DNA of 64,000 nt from Betaproteobacteria bacterium (GTDB lineage: Bacteria; Pseudomonadota; Gammaproteobacteria; Burkholderiales; Rhodocyclaceae), in the NCBI GenBank assembly GCA_016705475.1, contig JADIYD010000009.1, positions 124,001 to 188,000 on the forward strand, in the 5' to 3' direction. Below, one piece after another: positions 7,079 through 16,344 of the stretch. The number at the start of each line of letters is the position of its first letter. The stretch's first letter is position 1. The position numbers were made by a program, and so were the translations under genes. The notes beneath the pieces were generated by a model. The model was not told the DNA's origin. It did not search any database and was given only the letters and a program-made list of their open reading frames with translations.

Positions 7079-8800
7079 ATGAGCATGAATCGCCGCGAAT
7101 TCCTCCAGGTCATGGCTGTCGCCGCCGCTGGTGGCATGAGTCTGCACAGTGAGCTGGCGCTGGCCGAAAAAGGCGCCGCCAAACTCTACGACCTGCCCAA
7201 GTTCGGTAACGTCAGCCTGCTGCACATCACCGACTGCCATGCCCAGTTGCTGCCTATCTATTTCCGCGAGCCGAACGTCAATCTCGGTTTCGGCGATCAG
7301 TTCGGCAAGGTCCCGCACCTCGTCGGCGCCAACCTGGTCAAGCATTTCGGCTTCAAGCCGAACAGCATCGAGGCCCACGCCTACACCTACCTGAATTTTG
7401 AAAAAGCGGCCCAGACCTACGGCAAGGTCGGCGGCTTCGCCCACCTCGCGACGCTGGTCAAGCGCATGAAGGCCAATCGCCCCGGCGCGCTGCTGCTCGA
7501 CGGCGGCGACACCTGGCAGGGTTCGGGGACAGCCCTGTGGTCGAACGCGCAGGACATGGTCGACGCCTGCAAGGCGCTCGGCGTCAATGTCATGACCCTG
7601 CACTGGGAGTCGACCTACGGTGAGGCGCGCGTCAAGGAAATCGAAGAAAAGGATTTCGCCGGCCAGATCGACATCGTCGCCCAGAACGTCAAGACCACCG
7701 ATTTCGGCGACGCCGTGTTCAAGCCTTTCGTCATGAAGAACATGAACGGCGTGCCGGTCGCCATCATCGGCCAGGCCTTCCCCTACACGCCGATTGCCAA
7801 CCCGCGCTGGCAGACGCCGAACTGGAGCTTCGGCATCCAGGAAGAAAACATGCAGAAGACCGTCGACGAAGCCCGTGCCGCTGGCGCGCAGGTCGTCGTC
7901 GTGCTCTCGCACAACGGCATGGACGTCGATCTCAAGATGGCCTCGCGCGTCAAAGGCATCGACGCCATTCTCGGCGGCCATACGCATGACGGCATGCCGG
8001 CCCCGGTCGTCGTCAAAAATGCCGGTGGCCAGACGCTGGTGACCAATGCCGGTTCGAATGGCAAGTACCTCGGCGTGCTCGATTTCGATGTGAAGAATGG
8101 CAAGATCGCCGATTTCCGCTACAAGTTGCTGCCCGTCTTCGCCAACCTGCTGCCGGCCGACAAGGACATGCAGACGCTGATCGACAAGGCGCGTGCGCCG
8201 TATCTATCCAAACTCAACGAAAAGCTGGCCATTTCCGAAGGCACGCTCTATCGCCGCGGCAACTTCAACGGCACTTTCGACCAGGTCATCCTCGATGCGC
8301 TGATGAAGGTCAAGGATGCCGAAATCGCCTTCTCACCCGGCTTCCGCTGGGGTACGTCGCTGTTGCCCGGTCAGCCCATCCTGATGGAACACGTGCTCGA
8401 CCAGACGGCGATCACCTATCCATGGACGACCGTCACCAACATGAGCGGCGAGATGATCAAGACGGTGCTCGAAGACGTCTGCGACAACCTGTTCAACCCG
8501 GACCCGTACTATCAGCAGGGCGGCGACATGGTGCGCGTCGGTGGCCTGCAATGGACGTGCGACCCGACCGCCAAGATGGGCGGCCGCATTCAGAACATGA
8601 TGCTCAAAGGCAAGCTCATCGATCCGGCCAAAACCTACAAGGTTGCCGGCTGGGCACCGGTTTCCGAGGAAGCCAAGAATTCCGGCGAACCGATCTGGGA
8701 CGTCGTGGCCAAATATCTGCGCGACATCAAGACCGTCAAGCCCGTCAGTCTCAACCTGCCGACGCTCAAGGGGGCTGCCAATAATCCGGGGATTGCCTGA
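7079..8800 (+). CDS. soxB: SoxB, SoxYZ thiol sulfohydrolase (di-manganese)
   Basis: 573 residues of the 5'-nucleotidase/calcineurin-like phosphoesterase superfamily. A Tat signal NRREFLQVM (about residues 3-11) directs it to the periplasm, where it hydrolyses sulfate from the SoxY cysteine. Metal-binding segments are visible: LLHITDCHAQ, LLDGGDTWQGSG, VVVLSHNGMDVD and ILGGHTHDG. GGAAACTCCC precedes the ATG. Its stop overlaps the start of the rhodanese gene by one base (TGATG), so the two are translationally coupled. A strong terminator lies between soxX and this gene. Confidence 0.97.
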   Translation: MSMNRREFLQVMAVAAAGGMSLHSELALAEKGAAKLYDLPKFGNVSLLHITDCHAQLLPIYFREPNVNLGFGDQFGKVPHLVGANLVKHFGFKPNSIEAHAYTYLNFEKAAQTYGKVGGFAHLATLVKRMKANRPGALLLDGGDTWQGSGTALWSNAQDMVDACKALGVNVMTLHWESTYGEARVKEIEEKDFAGQIDIVAQNVKTTDFGDAVFKPFVMKNMNGVPVAIIGQAFPYTPIANPRWQTPNWSFGIQEENMQKTVDEARAAGAQVVVVLSHNGMDVDLKMASRVKGIDAILGGHTHDGMPAPVVVKNAGGQTLVTNAGSNGKYLGVLDFDVKNGKIADFRYKLLPVFANLLPADKDMQTLIDKARAPYLSKLNEKLAISEGTLYRRGNFNGTFDQVILDALMKVKDAEIAFSPGFRWGTSLLPGQPILMEHVLDQTAITYPWTTVTNMSGEMIKTVLEDVCDNLFNPDPYYQQGGDMVRVGGLQWTCDPTAKMGGRIQNMMLKGKLIDPAKTYKVAGWAPVSEEAKNSGEPIWDVVAKYLRDIKTVKPVSLNLPTLKGAANNPGIA

Positions 8801-9414
8801 TGAAAATGCACCTCAAAACCCTTTGTGCCGCGAGCCTGCTTGCCGTCGCCAGCTTCTCGTTTGCTGCTGACTGGGCGCCGGGCGCAACCGACTGGGACAA
8901 ACTGCCGGAAATCAAGCGCACCAAGCAGGCGCTCTACCTGACGCCGCAGCAAGCCTACGACATGAAGAAGAAGGATCCGAAGGCGGTTGCCCTCTTCGAC
9001 GTGCGAACCCGTTCGGAAGCGATATACGTCGGCATGGCCACCGACGTCGACGCATTGGTTCCTTTTGTAGAGCACCCGGAAATCTGGAGTGACTGGGACG
9101 ACAAGCGGCACATGTACAAGCTGGAGCCCAATCAGGACTTCGTGCCCGAATTTGAGCGCCGGATGAAGGCGATGGGTCTGGGCAAGGATGCGCCGGTGGT
9201 CCTGATCTGCCGCTCTGGTGACCGCAGTTCCAAGGCTGCAGATCGTCTGCAGATGGCGGGTTACAGCAAGGTCTATTCGGTTGCCGAAGGCTTCGAAGGC
9301 GATACCGCCAAGGACGGCACGAAGGCCGGTCAGCGCGTCGTCAATGGCTGGAAAAATATCGGTTTGCCCTGGACCTACAAGGTCGACAAGGCCAAGATGT
9401 ATTTCGCGCACTAA
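8800..9414 (+). CDS. Periplasmic rhodanese-domain protein
   Basis: 204 residues. A signal peptide (cleavage near SFAAD, residue 22) precedes one rhodanese domain with DVRTRSEA and the active loop CRSGDRSS, catalytic C137 in a six-residue loop of the thiosulfate/polysulfide sulfurtransferase type. Start and stop overlap with soxB (TGATG) imply co-translation, so it probably moves sulfane sulfur within or away from the Sox cycle. Rhodanese genes named soxL occur in some sox clusters, but I cannot confirm that this is the same family, so no symbol is given. Confidence 0.85.
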   Translation: MKMHLKTLCAASLLAVASFSFAADWAPGATDWDKLPEIKRTKQALYLTPQQAYDMKKKDPKAVALFDVRTRSEAIYVGMATDVDALVPFVEHPEIWSDWDDKRHMYKLEPNQDFVPEFERRMKAMGLGKDAPVVLICRSGDRSSKAADRLQMAGYSKVYSVAEGFEGDTAKDGTKAGQRVVNGWKNIGLPWTYKVDKAKMYFAH

Positions 9415-9431
9415 GCTGGCGTTCCTGCCCC

Positions 9432-9460
9432 GAAAAACCCCGCTCTAAGCGGGGTTTTTC
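9432..9460 (+). terminator. Strong bidirectional terminator ending the sox operon
   Basis: GAAAAACCCCGCT (9432-9444) and AGCGGGGTTTTTC (9448-9460) form a perfect 13-bp stem with a CTA loop and a T-run. The next start codon follows at once (ATG 9461), and the GGGG of the right arm is at ribosome-binding distance from it. Confidence 0.9.
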
Positions 9461-12118
9461 ATGTCTGCTAGTGCTAAAGTAGTCGCCATAACATCGAAAC
9501 AACGACAGGGGGCGACGTGGGCAGGCAGGCATATTCCGATCCGGCGGGGGTGTTTCATCGCGCCCTTGGGGTTGAGCCTGCTGGCCTTCGCCGTGCTCGT
9601 TGGTGCCTTCGTCCTTTATGTCGTCGCGGAAAAAGAAATCGATCGGGCGAACGAGGCACGCTTGTCTTCTTTCCTGCTTGCCGACGAATTACGTCATTCG
9701 TCCGACGATCTGACCCGGATGGTGCGGACCTTTGTCGCGACGGGTGATCCGGTCTATCGCAGTCGATATCAGGAAATTCTCGATATCCGTGACGGAAAGC
9801 GGCCCCGTCCTGTCGATTACCAGAACATCTACTGGGATCTCGTGTCGGCGGATGATCAGCGGCCCCGCCCCTTCGGCCCGGCAAAGGCCTTGCAGGAGAG
9901 CATTGCGGAAGCCGGGTTTCCAGTGACCGAGGTCGCTCTGCTTGAGGAAGCCAAGGCGCGCTCCGATGCGCTGGCCGAGCTTGAAAAAAAGGCCATGGAA
10001 ATCATGGATCGCGGCGAACCCGAAGCGCGCGCCCTGGCTACGGCCATGTTGCATAGTGCGGAATACCATCAGGCCAAAGCCGGCATCATGCGGCCGCTGG
10101 CGGATGTGTACCAGCAGATGGCGACGCGCACCAGCCGGGCGGTGGAGGATGCGGCGCGCAAGGCAACGGTACTGCGCGTCATTTTTCTGCTAGCAGGGTT
10201 ATTCATGCTGTTCGCCTTGCTGCGGGTCTATCGTGGCTTGCAGGCCACGCTCGGCGGGCCGCTGGATGAGGTCCATCGCCGTATTCAGCGACTGAGCGAG
10301 GGCAATTTTGCCGAAAATTCCGTGTCGACCGCAGATGATGAACAGGGTGTGCTCGGCGCTCTCGCCCGTACCCAGCATCGGTTGAACGAACTCGATCGCC
10401 AACGCCAGCAGGCAGCGAGCGAGCTGAAGGAGAACGAAGTCCTCCTGCGCACGCTCATCGACGAAATGCCCGATCCTCTGGTGCTCAAGGATGCCTCTGG
10501 CAATTTCCTGATCTGCAATCAGGCGGTCGCCCGTTTGTACAACACGACACCCGAGGCCATGGTCGGGCGCAGCGACGGTGACTTTGGTGTACCGCCGGAA
10601 ATGGCCGAATTTTTCCGCCAGAACGTGCTGGCGATCATGGCAGCCGGCAAAACTGAAATTGTCCATGAAGACAGCCGCGACGCAGTCACCGGAGAAATTC
10701 GCCATTACCGGTCGATCAAACGGCCCTTCAAGGATGTGGAAGGCAACAACCGGATTCTGGTGCTCGCTCAGGATATAACCGATATCGTGTGCGCTCAGGC
10801 GCGTGTCGCCGAAAGCGAAGCACGCTACCGGACCCTCGTCGAATTGTTGCCTTATGGCGTTCAGGAGAGCGATCCGGAGGGGCGCATCACTTTTGCCAAT
10901 CCGGCCTTCGCCCGCCTGCACCAGCGGCCTCTGTCCACCGTCATTGGTAGCCCGGTCTGGGCGTTCATGTCCGATCCTGCTCAGGCGCAACACCTGCGCG
11001 ATTACCTCTCGTTCATCGCCGCCGAGCTACCGGTGCCGGAAACCTATTTTGCGACCAACCGCCGGGCCGATGGAGAAATTGTCGAGTTGCAGATCGACTG
11101 GAACTACATCCGCAATGAAGACGGCAGCCTGCGCGGTTTGCTCTCGGTGATCAGCGACATTTCCGAACGGCGTCGTAACGAGGCCGAGTTGCAGCAGCAT
11201 CGGGAGCATCTGGAGGAACTGGTCGCCGAGCGCACCCGGCAACTGGCTGAGGCGGCCGAGGCTGCAGAGGCAGCCAGTGTCGCCAAGAGTGCCTTCCTCG
11301 CCAACATGTCGCATGAGATCCGCACTCCGCTCAATGCCATCAACGGGATGGCCCATTTGCTTCGTCGAAGCGGGCTGTCGCCGGCGCAGGAAGAGCGGGT
11401 GGATAAACTGCAGGCCGCCGGCGAGCATTTGCTGGAAGTGATCAATGCGGTGCTGGATTTGTCCAAGATCGAGGCCGGCAAGCTCGACCTGGTGGCAGGA
11501 AGGCTACGGGTTACCGCGCTGATCGGGAATGTCGTTTCCATGCTGCGCGACCGTGTTCAGGCCAAGGGGCTACAGTTGTTCGTAGACAACCGTGTGCCGG
11601 AGATGGAATTGTCCGGCGATGCCACGCGTTTGCAGCAGTCGCTGCTCAATTTTGCCTCGAATGCGGTCAAGTTCACCGATCATGGCCGCATCGACCTGCG
11701 CGCTGAGCTTGTGGAGGCAAACGACGAATCGGTGCTGCTCCGCTTCGAGGTCGAAGACACCGGTATCGGTATCGAGACGGCGGCACAGGAGCGACTCTTC
11801 AGCGCCTTCGAGCAGGCCGACAACTCGACTACCCGCCAGTACGGCGGCACCGGACTGGGTCTCGCGATTACCCGCAAGTTGGCCGAAATGATGGGAGGCG
11901 CCTGTGGCGTCAGCAGCACTCCGGGCGTTGGCAGTTGTTTCTGGATGACGGTGCGCTTGGCACGCTATTCGGGCCTTCACCGCTGCCGGCTAGCGCGCAG
12001 CAGACTCAGCAAGGCAGCGATCCGTGGCTGGCGCATCGTGGCAAACGCCTGCTGGTCGTCGATGATGAGCCCATCAACCGCGAAATTGCCGTCGATCTGT
12101 TGTCGGATCTCGGCTTGA
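9461..12118 (+). CDS. Membrane sensor histidine kinase, frame-disrupted at its C-terminus (hybrid kinase)
   Basis: 885 residues in the open frame. Order: transmembrane helix about 34-56, periplasmic sensor part, second helix about 240-260, HAMP linker, two PAS domains (about 325-450 and 455-575), HisKA with H618 in SHEIRTP, then HATPase with DTGIGI and GGTGLGLAI. After GSCFWMTVRLA the frame runs into low-quality sequence (SGLHRCRLARSRLSKAA) while the linker and receiver domain continue in the -1 frame to 12411. The original product was probably one hybrid kinase. No ATG start other than 9461 is present and it abuts a terminator, so the true start is uncertain. It lies between sox genes and a sulfur transporter, hinting at sensing of a sulfur compound. 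Confidence 0.8.
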   Translation: MSASAKVVAITSKQRQGATWAGRHIPIRRGCFIAPLGLSLLAFAVLVGAFVLYVVAEKEIDRANEARLSSFLLADELRHSSDDLTRMVRTFVATGDPVYRSRYQEILDIRDGKRPRPVDYQNIYWDLVSADDQRPRPFGPAKALQESIAEAGFPVTEVALLEEAKARSDALAELEKKAMEIMDRGEPEARALATAMLHSAEYHQAKAGIMRPLADVYQQMATRTSRAVEDAARKATVLRVIFLLAGLFMLFALLRVYRGLQATLGGPLDEVHRRIQRLSEGNFAENSVSTADDEQGVLGALARTQHRLNELDRQRQQAASELKENEVLLRTLIDEMPDPLVLKDASGNFLICNQAVARLYNTTPEAMVGRSDGDFGVPPEMAEFFRQNVLAIMAAGKTEIVHEDSRDAVTGEIRHYRSIKRPFKDVEGNNRILVLAQDITDIVCAQARVAESEARYRTLVELLPYGVQESDPEGRITFANPAFARLHQRPLSTVIGSPVWAFMSDPAQAQHLRDYLSFIAAELPVPETYFATNRRADGEIVELQIDWNYIRNEDGSLRGLLSVISDISERRRNEAELQQHREHLEELVAERTRQLAEAAEAAEAASVAKSAFLANMSHEIRTPLNAINGMAHLLRRSGLSPAQEERVDKLQAAGEHLLEVINAVLDLSKIEAGKLDLVAGRLRVTALIGNVVSMLRDRVQAKGLQLFVDNRVPEMELSGDATRLQQSLLNFASNAVKFTDHGRIDLRAELVEANDESVLLRFEVEDTGIGIETAAQERLFSAFEQADNSTTRQYGGTGLGLAITRKLAEMMGGACGVSSTPGVGSCFWMTVRLARYSGLHRCRLARSRLSKAAIRGWRIVANACWSSMMSPSTAKLPSICCRISA

Positions 12119-12411
12119 TCGTCGATGCCGCCGAAGACGGGGATGCGGCAGTCACGGCGGTCACCGCGACGCACTACGATCTCGTCCTCATGGATATGCA
12201 AATGCCGCGCCTCGATGGCCTCGAAGCTACCCGTGCCATCCGCCGCTTGCCGGAACGTGGGCAGATGCCCATTCTGGCGATGACCGCCAATGCCTTTGTC
12301 GATGACCGTAACCGCTGTCTGGCCGCCGGCATGGATGATTTCATCGCCAAGCCCTTCGAACCTGAACGCCTGTTCGAGCGACTGCTCGCCATGCTCGAAA
12401 GGCGGCCCTGA
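11935..12411 (+). CDS. Receiver domain of the preceding hybrid kinase, in the -1 frame
   Basis: The frame encodes a complete CheY-like domain: LLVVDDEPIN (acidic pocket), LVLMDMQMPRLDG (phospho-acceptor Asp), AMTANAF (Thr) and AKPFEPE (Lys), ending at 12411. The only start at the head of the frame is a TTG at 11935 with no good ribosome-binding site, and the frame overlaps the kinase by 184 bases. The likely join is between about 11950 and 11975. It could be a true frameshift mutation, a base error in the assembly, or a separate receiver made by re-initiation. Confidence 0.7.
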   Translation: MFLDDGALGTLFGPSPLPASAQQTQQGSDPWLAHRGKRLLVVDDEPINREIAVDLLSDLGLIVDAAEDGDAAVTAVTATHYDLVLMDMQMPRLDGLEATRAIRRLPERGQMPILAMTANAFVDDRNRCLAAGMDDFIAKPFEPERLFERLLAMLERRP

Positions 12412-12535
12412 ACGGTTTTGTCCGTGAGCTGGCGCCTATTGTCGGATAGGCATGGCCTCGGGTGTTGGCCTCCCGGGTGCGGTGATTCTGGTCGATACGT
12501 GTTGCGGGGGACGGTAGTCGGCGAAGGGCGGATTT

Positions 12536-13606
12536 TCAGGGCTGGAGAGCCAGGCGGCGTTCCGGCCGGTCGATCAGGGCGTCGGCAAAGCCTGCGCCGG
12601 CCCACATCCCGATCAGCGAAATCCACGCCGTCAAGGCAAAAATGGCCGCGCCTGAGACGCCAGCACCAACGGCGCAGCCGCCGGCCAGCATGCCGCCAAA
12701 ACCCATGAGCACGGCGCCGGCCATGTAGCGCCGCATGCTTTGGCCGTCCTTGAAGCCTTCCAGTTTCAACTCGCGACCCCACAGGGCCGCCAGGAAGGAA
12801 CCGAGGACCACGCCGGGTACCAGTCCGATGTTGAAATCCCATGGCTGGCCTGGCGGGGAGAGAACCAGCATCAGCATGTCGGCGGACGGGCCGGTGAAGC
12901 TCAGGCTCTGAACCGGGATGATGTCGAAGGATTGTGTGCTGATCTGGTAGGTCATCAGCCAGGCCAGCGCAACCATCAGCCCGACGCCGCTGCCGCCCAG
13001 CCACTCGCGCCGGGAAATGCCGGCCCGGCGGGCAAAGTGGATGGCGGCTGCGAGCCAGGCCAGACCGAAGAGCAGGCCGCCAACGTTGCCGAGGTGGAGG
13101 AAGGCAAGCAGGTCGCGCGCGGCGCCACCATCGATGGTCATCCAGTTGGAAATCGTGGTGCGCAGCGGTGACAGCAATCCATTCAGCGAAGCCTGGGCAG
13201 CAACAGCGAAGATCAGTCCGGCGAGCAGGGCGCGCAGGTTGCCGTTGGCAGCCAGCACGAGCATGCGCGACGAACAGCCGCGGGCCAGGATCATGCCGAT
13301 GCCGAACAGCATGCCGCCGATCAGGGCGCCGGAAAGGCTGCCTGTGGCGGCCAGTTGGCGTGCCTGGGAAACATCGAGCCAGCCTTGGGTGATGAATAAC
13401 TGTGTGGCGATGACGGCGGTGGAAAACGCGAAAAGCCAGACGGCAAGCTTGCTGCAGCCGTCGCGGTTCCAGAATTCGACCACCGCGGAACGCAGGCAGA
13501 AACGCGAACGTTGGGCGAAAAAGCCGAAAAGGATGCCGATGCTCAGGCCGGCGAGGGTGATGGCGGCTTTTTCACCAAGGGCTTCAATCAGGCTGGCCAG
13601 TTCCAT
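12536..13606 (-). CDS. YeeE/YedE (TsuA-type) sulfur-compound transporter
   Basis: 356 residues with about nine to ten hydrophobic helices. The family's conserved cysteine-containing loops are present: QRSRFCLRSA near the start, ARGCSSRMLVL in the middle and AGGCAVGAGVSG near the end, matching the thiosulfate-relay cysteines described for bacterial TsuA/YeeE. Probable role: uptake of thiosulfate or related sulfur into the cytoplasm. It reads from the minus strand, convergent with the hybrid kinase and downstream of the methyl-accepting protein. Its start region is overlapped by a dispersed repeat whose complement supplies a GGAAAAAAAGG stretch ahead of the ATG. Confidence 0.88.
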   Translation of the reverse strand: MELASLIEALGEKAAITLAGLSIGILFGFFAQRSRFCLRSAVVEFWNRDGCSKLAVWLFAFSTAVIATQLFITQGWLDVSQARQLAATGSLSGALIGGMLFGIGMILARGCSSRMLVLAANGNLRALLAGLIFAVAAQASLNGLLSPLRTTISNWMTIDGGAARDLLAFLHLGNVGGLLFGLAWLAAAIHFARRAGISRREWLGGSGVGLMVALAWLMTYQISTQSFDIIPVQSLSFTGPSADMLMLVLSPPGQPWDFNIGLVPGVVLGSFLAALWGRELKLEGFKDGQSMRRYMAGAVLMGFGGMLAGGCAVGAGVSGAAIFALTAWISLIGMWAGAGFADALIDRPERRLALQP

Positions 13607-13640
13607 TTTTGGCCTTTTTTTCCGGTTGACCGTAGCAATG
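13605..13640 (+). repeat. Dispersed repeat, intergenic copy (yeeE/mcp gap)
   Basis: ATTTTTGGCCTTTTTTT followed by CCGGTTGACCGTAGCAATG. Lies in the 46-bp gap upstream of the yeeE-like gene and touches its start codon. Confidence 0.85.
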
Positions 13641-13652
13641 CAAAGACACGCT

Positions 13653-14873
13653 TCAGAACAGCTCGATGTCGCCGTCGTTGCTGCTATGGGGTTGCGAACT
13701 GGCGTTGCTGACCTTCATGGCATCGTTTTTAACGTGGGATTCGACCAGCAACTGGACGAGTTTCTGGCTGCGGGAGCGGAAGCGCTGCAGACCATCGGTG
13801 TGGTTGTCGTGCTGCAGGGCAAGGAAGGCATGCATGTATTCGCCGACATGCATCGTGCGTTGGCTGATGCGCGACATCATCTGGGTGACGATGTCCTCGA
13901 ACTGCATTGCCATGACGCCTTCCTGCGTCATGTTGTGCATCTGTTCGGTGATGGCCGTGATGTGGTCAGAATGTTCGCGCGCCTTGCCGGTCAGGGTCAT
14001 CAGTTCGCCGCCCAGATCCTGCAATGTCGTACGGGATCTTTCGGCGAGGCTCATGTCGATGTTGGTGGCATTGGCCACGCGCGTCCCGACATCCTGCAAC
14101 GATGTCATGATGTCGGTCAGCGACTTGCGGATATCAATATTGAATTCGCCAGTGCGGGCTGCCAGGTTGCGCACTTCGTCGGCCACGACGGCGAAGCCGC
14201 GGCCGGCTTCACCGGCGCGCGCCGCTTCAATGGCGGCATTGAGCGCCAGCAGGTCGGTCTGCTTGGTAATGCCGGCGATGTCATTAAGCGAACGGTTGAT
14301 CAGCGCGACTTTTCCCTGCATTTCATCGAAGCTGATGGCAATGCCCTGGCTCGTCGACTGAATCTGGGTCATCTTGCTGACGAATTCGCCAATCAGCACA
14401 TTCGTTTCATCGAAAAAGCGCTGCAGGCTCACCTGTTCCTGGGCCGACGCGTTTTCGCCCGTCATGTTCAACATCTGGTCGATCAGCGAACGCAGGATCT
14501 GGCGCTGCTCGGAAGACTGGGATTCAAGACCGGTCAGGCTGCCGGAAAGCTTGCTGACTGAGGCTTTGATGATTTCCTGCGCTTCCCGCATGTCGTTTTC
14601 GAGCGAATTGAATTGCAGCTCCGCGTGGGCCATGGCTTCGTCGGAAAGCACCTGGTACTCGGACATCACGTCCTTGAGTTCGGTAACGTACGACTGCTGC
14701 CGATCTTTCCAGCGCTGGCGTTCGCCATTGGAGATGACGGCCGTGCCGAGAAGCAAGGCGACGACAAGCAACAGGAAGTGCGGAGATATCGGGCCGACGG
14801 CCAGCGACCACAACCAGATTCCGAGGCTGGCAGCCAATGCCAGCCAGATTAGCAGATCATCAATGCGCTTCAT
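13653..14873 (-). CDS. Methyl-accepting chemotaxis-type signalling protein
   Basis: 406 residues. Two closely spaced N-terminal helices (about 7-25 and 32-48) with almost no periplasmic loop are followed by a long coiled region and a C-terminal MCP signalling hairpin; the tip is recognisable in ALNAAIEAARAGEAGRGFAV and VADEVRNLAARTGE. The tail (MQFEDIVTQMMSRI) is typical of a class lacking a periplasmic sensor. With no ligand domain it must sense something at the membrane or in the cytoplasm, or take input from a partner. It is upstream of the YeeE transporter on the same strand (46 bp gap), so a link to sulfur taxis is possible but unproven. Confidence 0.85.
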   Translation of the reverse strand: MKRIDDLLIWLALAASLGIWLWSLAVGPISPHFLLLVVALLLGTAVISNGERQRWKDRQQSYVTELKDVMSEYQVLSDEAMAHAELQFNSLENDMREAQEIIKASVSKLSGSLTGLESQSSEQRQILRSLIDQMLNMTGENASAQEQVSLQRFFDETNVLIGEFVSKMTQIQSTSQGIAISFDEMQGKVALINRSLNDIAGITKQTDLLALNAAIEAARAGEAGRGFAVVADEVRNLAARTGEFNIDIRKSLTDIMTSLQDVGTRVANATNIDMSLAERSRTTLQDLGGELMTLTGKAREHSDHITAITEQMHNMTQEGVMAMQFEDIVTQMMSRISQRTMHVGEYMHAFLALQHDNHTDGLQRFRSRSQKLVQLLVESHVKNDAMKVSNASSQPHSSNDGDIELF

Positions 14874-14971
14874 TCACCGCTTCCGGGCAAGATATAGCGC
14901 ATTATTATAAGGCTGCGCCAACACTGCGTTGCAACAATGTGCCCCACCTGTGCTGCTGTTCGTGATGTCGG

Positions 14972-16342
14972 TCAGCCCATCGCCTTCAGATGCTGGATGA
15001 TCTCGCCCGCCATCGGCTGGGCGTCGCCGTAGAGCATGCGGCAGTTATCCGTATAGAACAGGGCGTTCTCGACACCCGAGTAACCCGTGCCTTTGCCGCG
15101 CTTGATCACGATGACGTTCTGCGCCTTGTCGGCATCGAGGATGGGCATGCCGTAGATCGGGCTGGTCTTGTCGGTTCTGGCCGATGGATTGACCACGTCG
15201 TTCGCCCCGATGATCAGCGCGACGTCAGCTTGGCCGAACTCGCCGTTGATTTCTTCGAGGTCGAAGATCTTGTCGTACGGCACGCCGGCTTCGGCCAGCA
15301 GAACATTCATGTGGCCCGGCATACGGCCTGCCACCGGGTGGATGGCGAACTTCACCTCGACCCCGGCTTCTTCCAGAATGGACGTCATTTCCCACACCTT
15401 GTGCTGGGCATGCGCCACCGCCATGCCGTAGCCCGGCACGATGATGACCTTGGAGGCGTAGCGCATCATGGCTGCCGCATCGAGTGCGGAGAGCTCCTTC
15501 ATGCTGCCGCTGATCGCTTCACCCGGGCCACTCGCCACCATGGGCGTGAACAGGATGTTGGAGATCGGGCGATTCATCGCCTTGGCCATGAGCTGGGTCA
15601 GCAGCGTACCGGCTGCACCGACGACGATACCGGCGATGATCAGCGCCGGATTACCTAGTACGTAGCCTTCGAAACCAACGGCCAGGCCGGTGAAGGCGTT
15701 GAACAGCGAAATCACCACCGGCATGTCGGCGCCGCCGATGGGCAGGGTGACGATGATGCCGAGAATCAGTGAGACGGCGAAGAAGGCGAGGACCAGTTCC
15801 GGCTGGGCCGGGGCCATGAAGACCATGGCGCCACCAAGACCGATGGCAATCAATGCCAGAACGACGTTGACCGCATTCTGCGCCGGCAGGCGATGCGCCT
15901 TTTTCAGCACACCCTGCAGCTTGGCCCAGGCGACACAGGAGCCGGTGAAGGAGACCGCACCGATCAGCGCACCGATGACGGCGAGTACCGTCGTCGCCAG
16001 ACTGTGGGCATCGCCCTTGGCGAACTCGATGGCAGCGATGGCAGCAGCAGCACCGCCACCCATGCCGTTGTAGATGGCGACCATCTGCGGCATGTCGGTC
16101 ATCTTGACCTTCTGGCCGGAGATCCAGGCGGCCGAACCACCGATGGCCAGAGCCAGGGCCATCAGGCCGAGATTCTGCAGACCGGGAATGAGGAAGGTGG
16201 CGGCAATGGCGACGAGCATGCCGTAACCGGCAATGATGATGCCCTTGCGCGCACTGGCCGGCGAGCTCATGCCCTTGAGGCCAAAGATGAAGAGGGCGGC
16301 GCCGAGGAACCAAGCACCCTGGATGTAAACGGGGATTGCCAT
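14972..16342 (-). CDS. pntB: NAD(P) transhydrogenase subunit beta
   Basis: 456 residues. The N-terminal half has about eight to nine helices of the proton channel; the C-terminal half is the NADP(H)-binding domain III with IVPGYGMAVAHAQHKV, HPVAGRMPGHMNVLLAEAGV and GANDVVNPSAR. The enzyme reduces NADP+ with NADH driven by the proton gradient. It is last of the three-gene operon pntAa-pntAb-pntB, two bases after the pntAb stop. Confidence 0.97.
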   Translation of the reverse strand: MAIPVYIQGAWFLGAALFIFGLKGMSSPASARKGIIIAGYGMLVAIAATFLIPGLQNLGLMALALAIGGSAAWISGQKVKMTDMPQMVAIYNGMGGGAAAAIAAIEFAKGDAHSLATTVLAVIGALIGAVSFTGSCVAWAKLQGVLKKAHRLPAQNAVNVVLALIAIGLGGAMVFMAPAQPELVLAFFAVSLILGIIVTLPIGGADMPVVISLFNAFTGLAVGFEGYVLGNPALIIAGIVVGAAGTLLTQLMAKAMNRPISNILFTPMVASGPGEAISGSMKELSALDAAAMMRYASKVIIVPGYGMAVAHAQHKVWEMTSILEEAGVEVKFAIHPVAGRMPGHMNVLLAEAGVPYDKIFDLEEINGEFGQADVALIIGANDVVNPSARTDKTSPIYGMPILDADKAQNVIVIKRGKGTGYSGVENALFYTDNCRMLYGDAQPMAGEIIQHLKAMG

Positions 16343-16344
16343 GC

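Noticed and set aside
6281..7987. Open frame of 568 codons on the minus strand
   Set aside because: Antisense to soxX and soxB, which are certain from haem and metal motifs.
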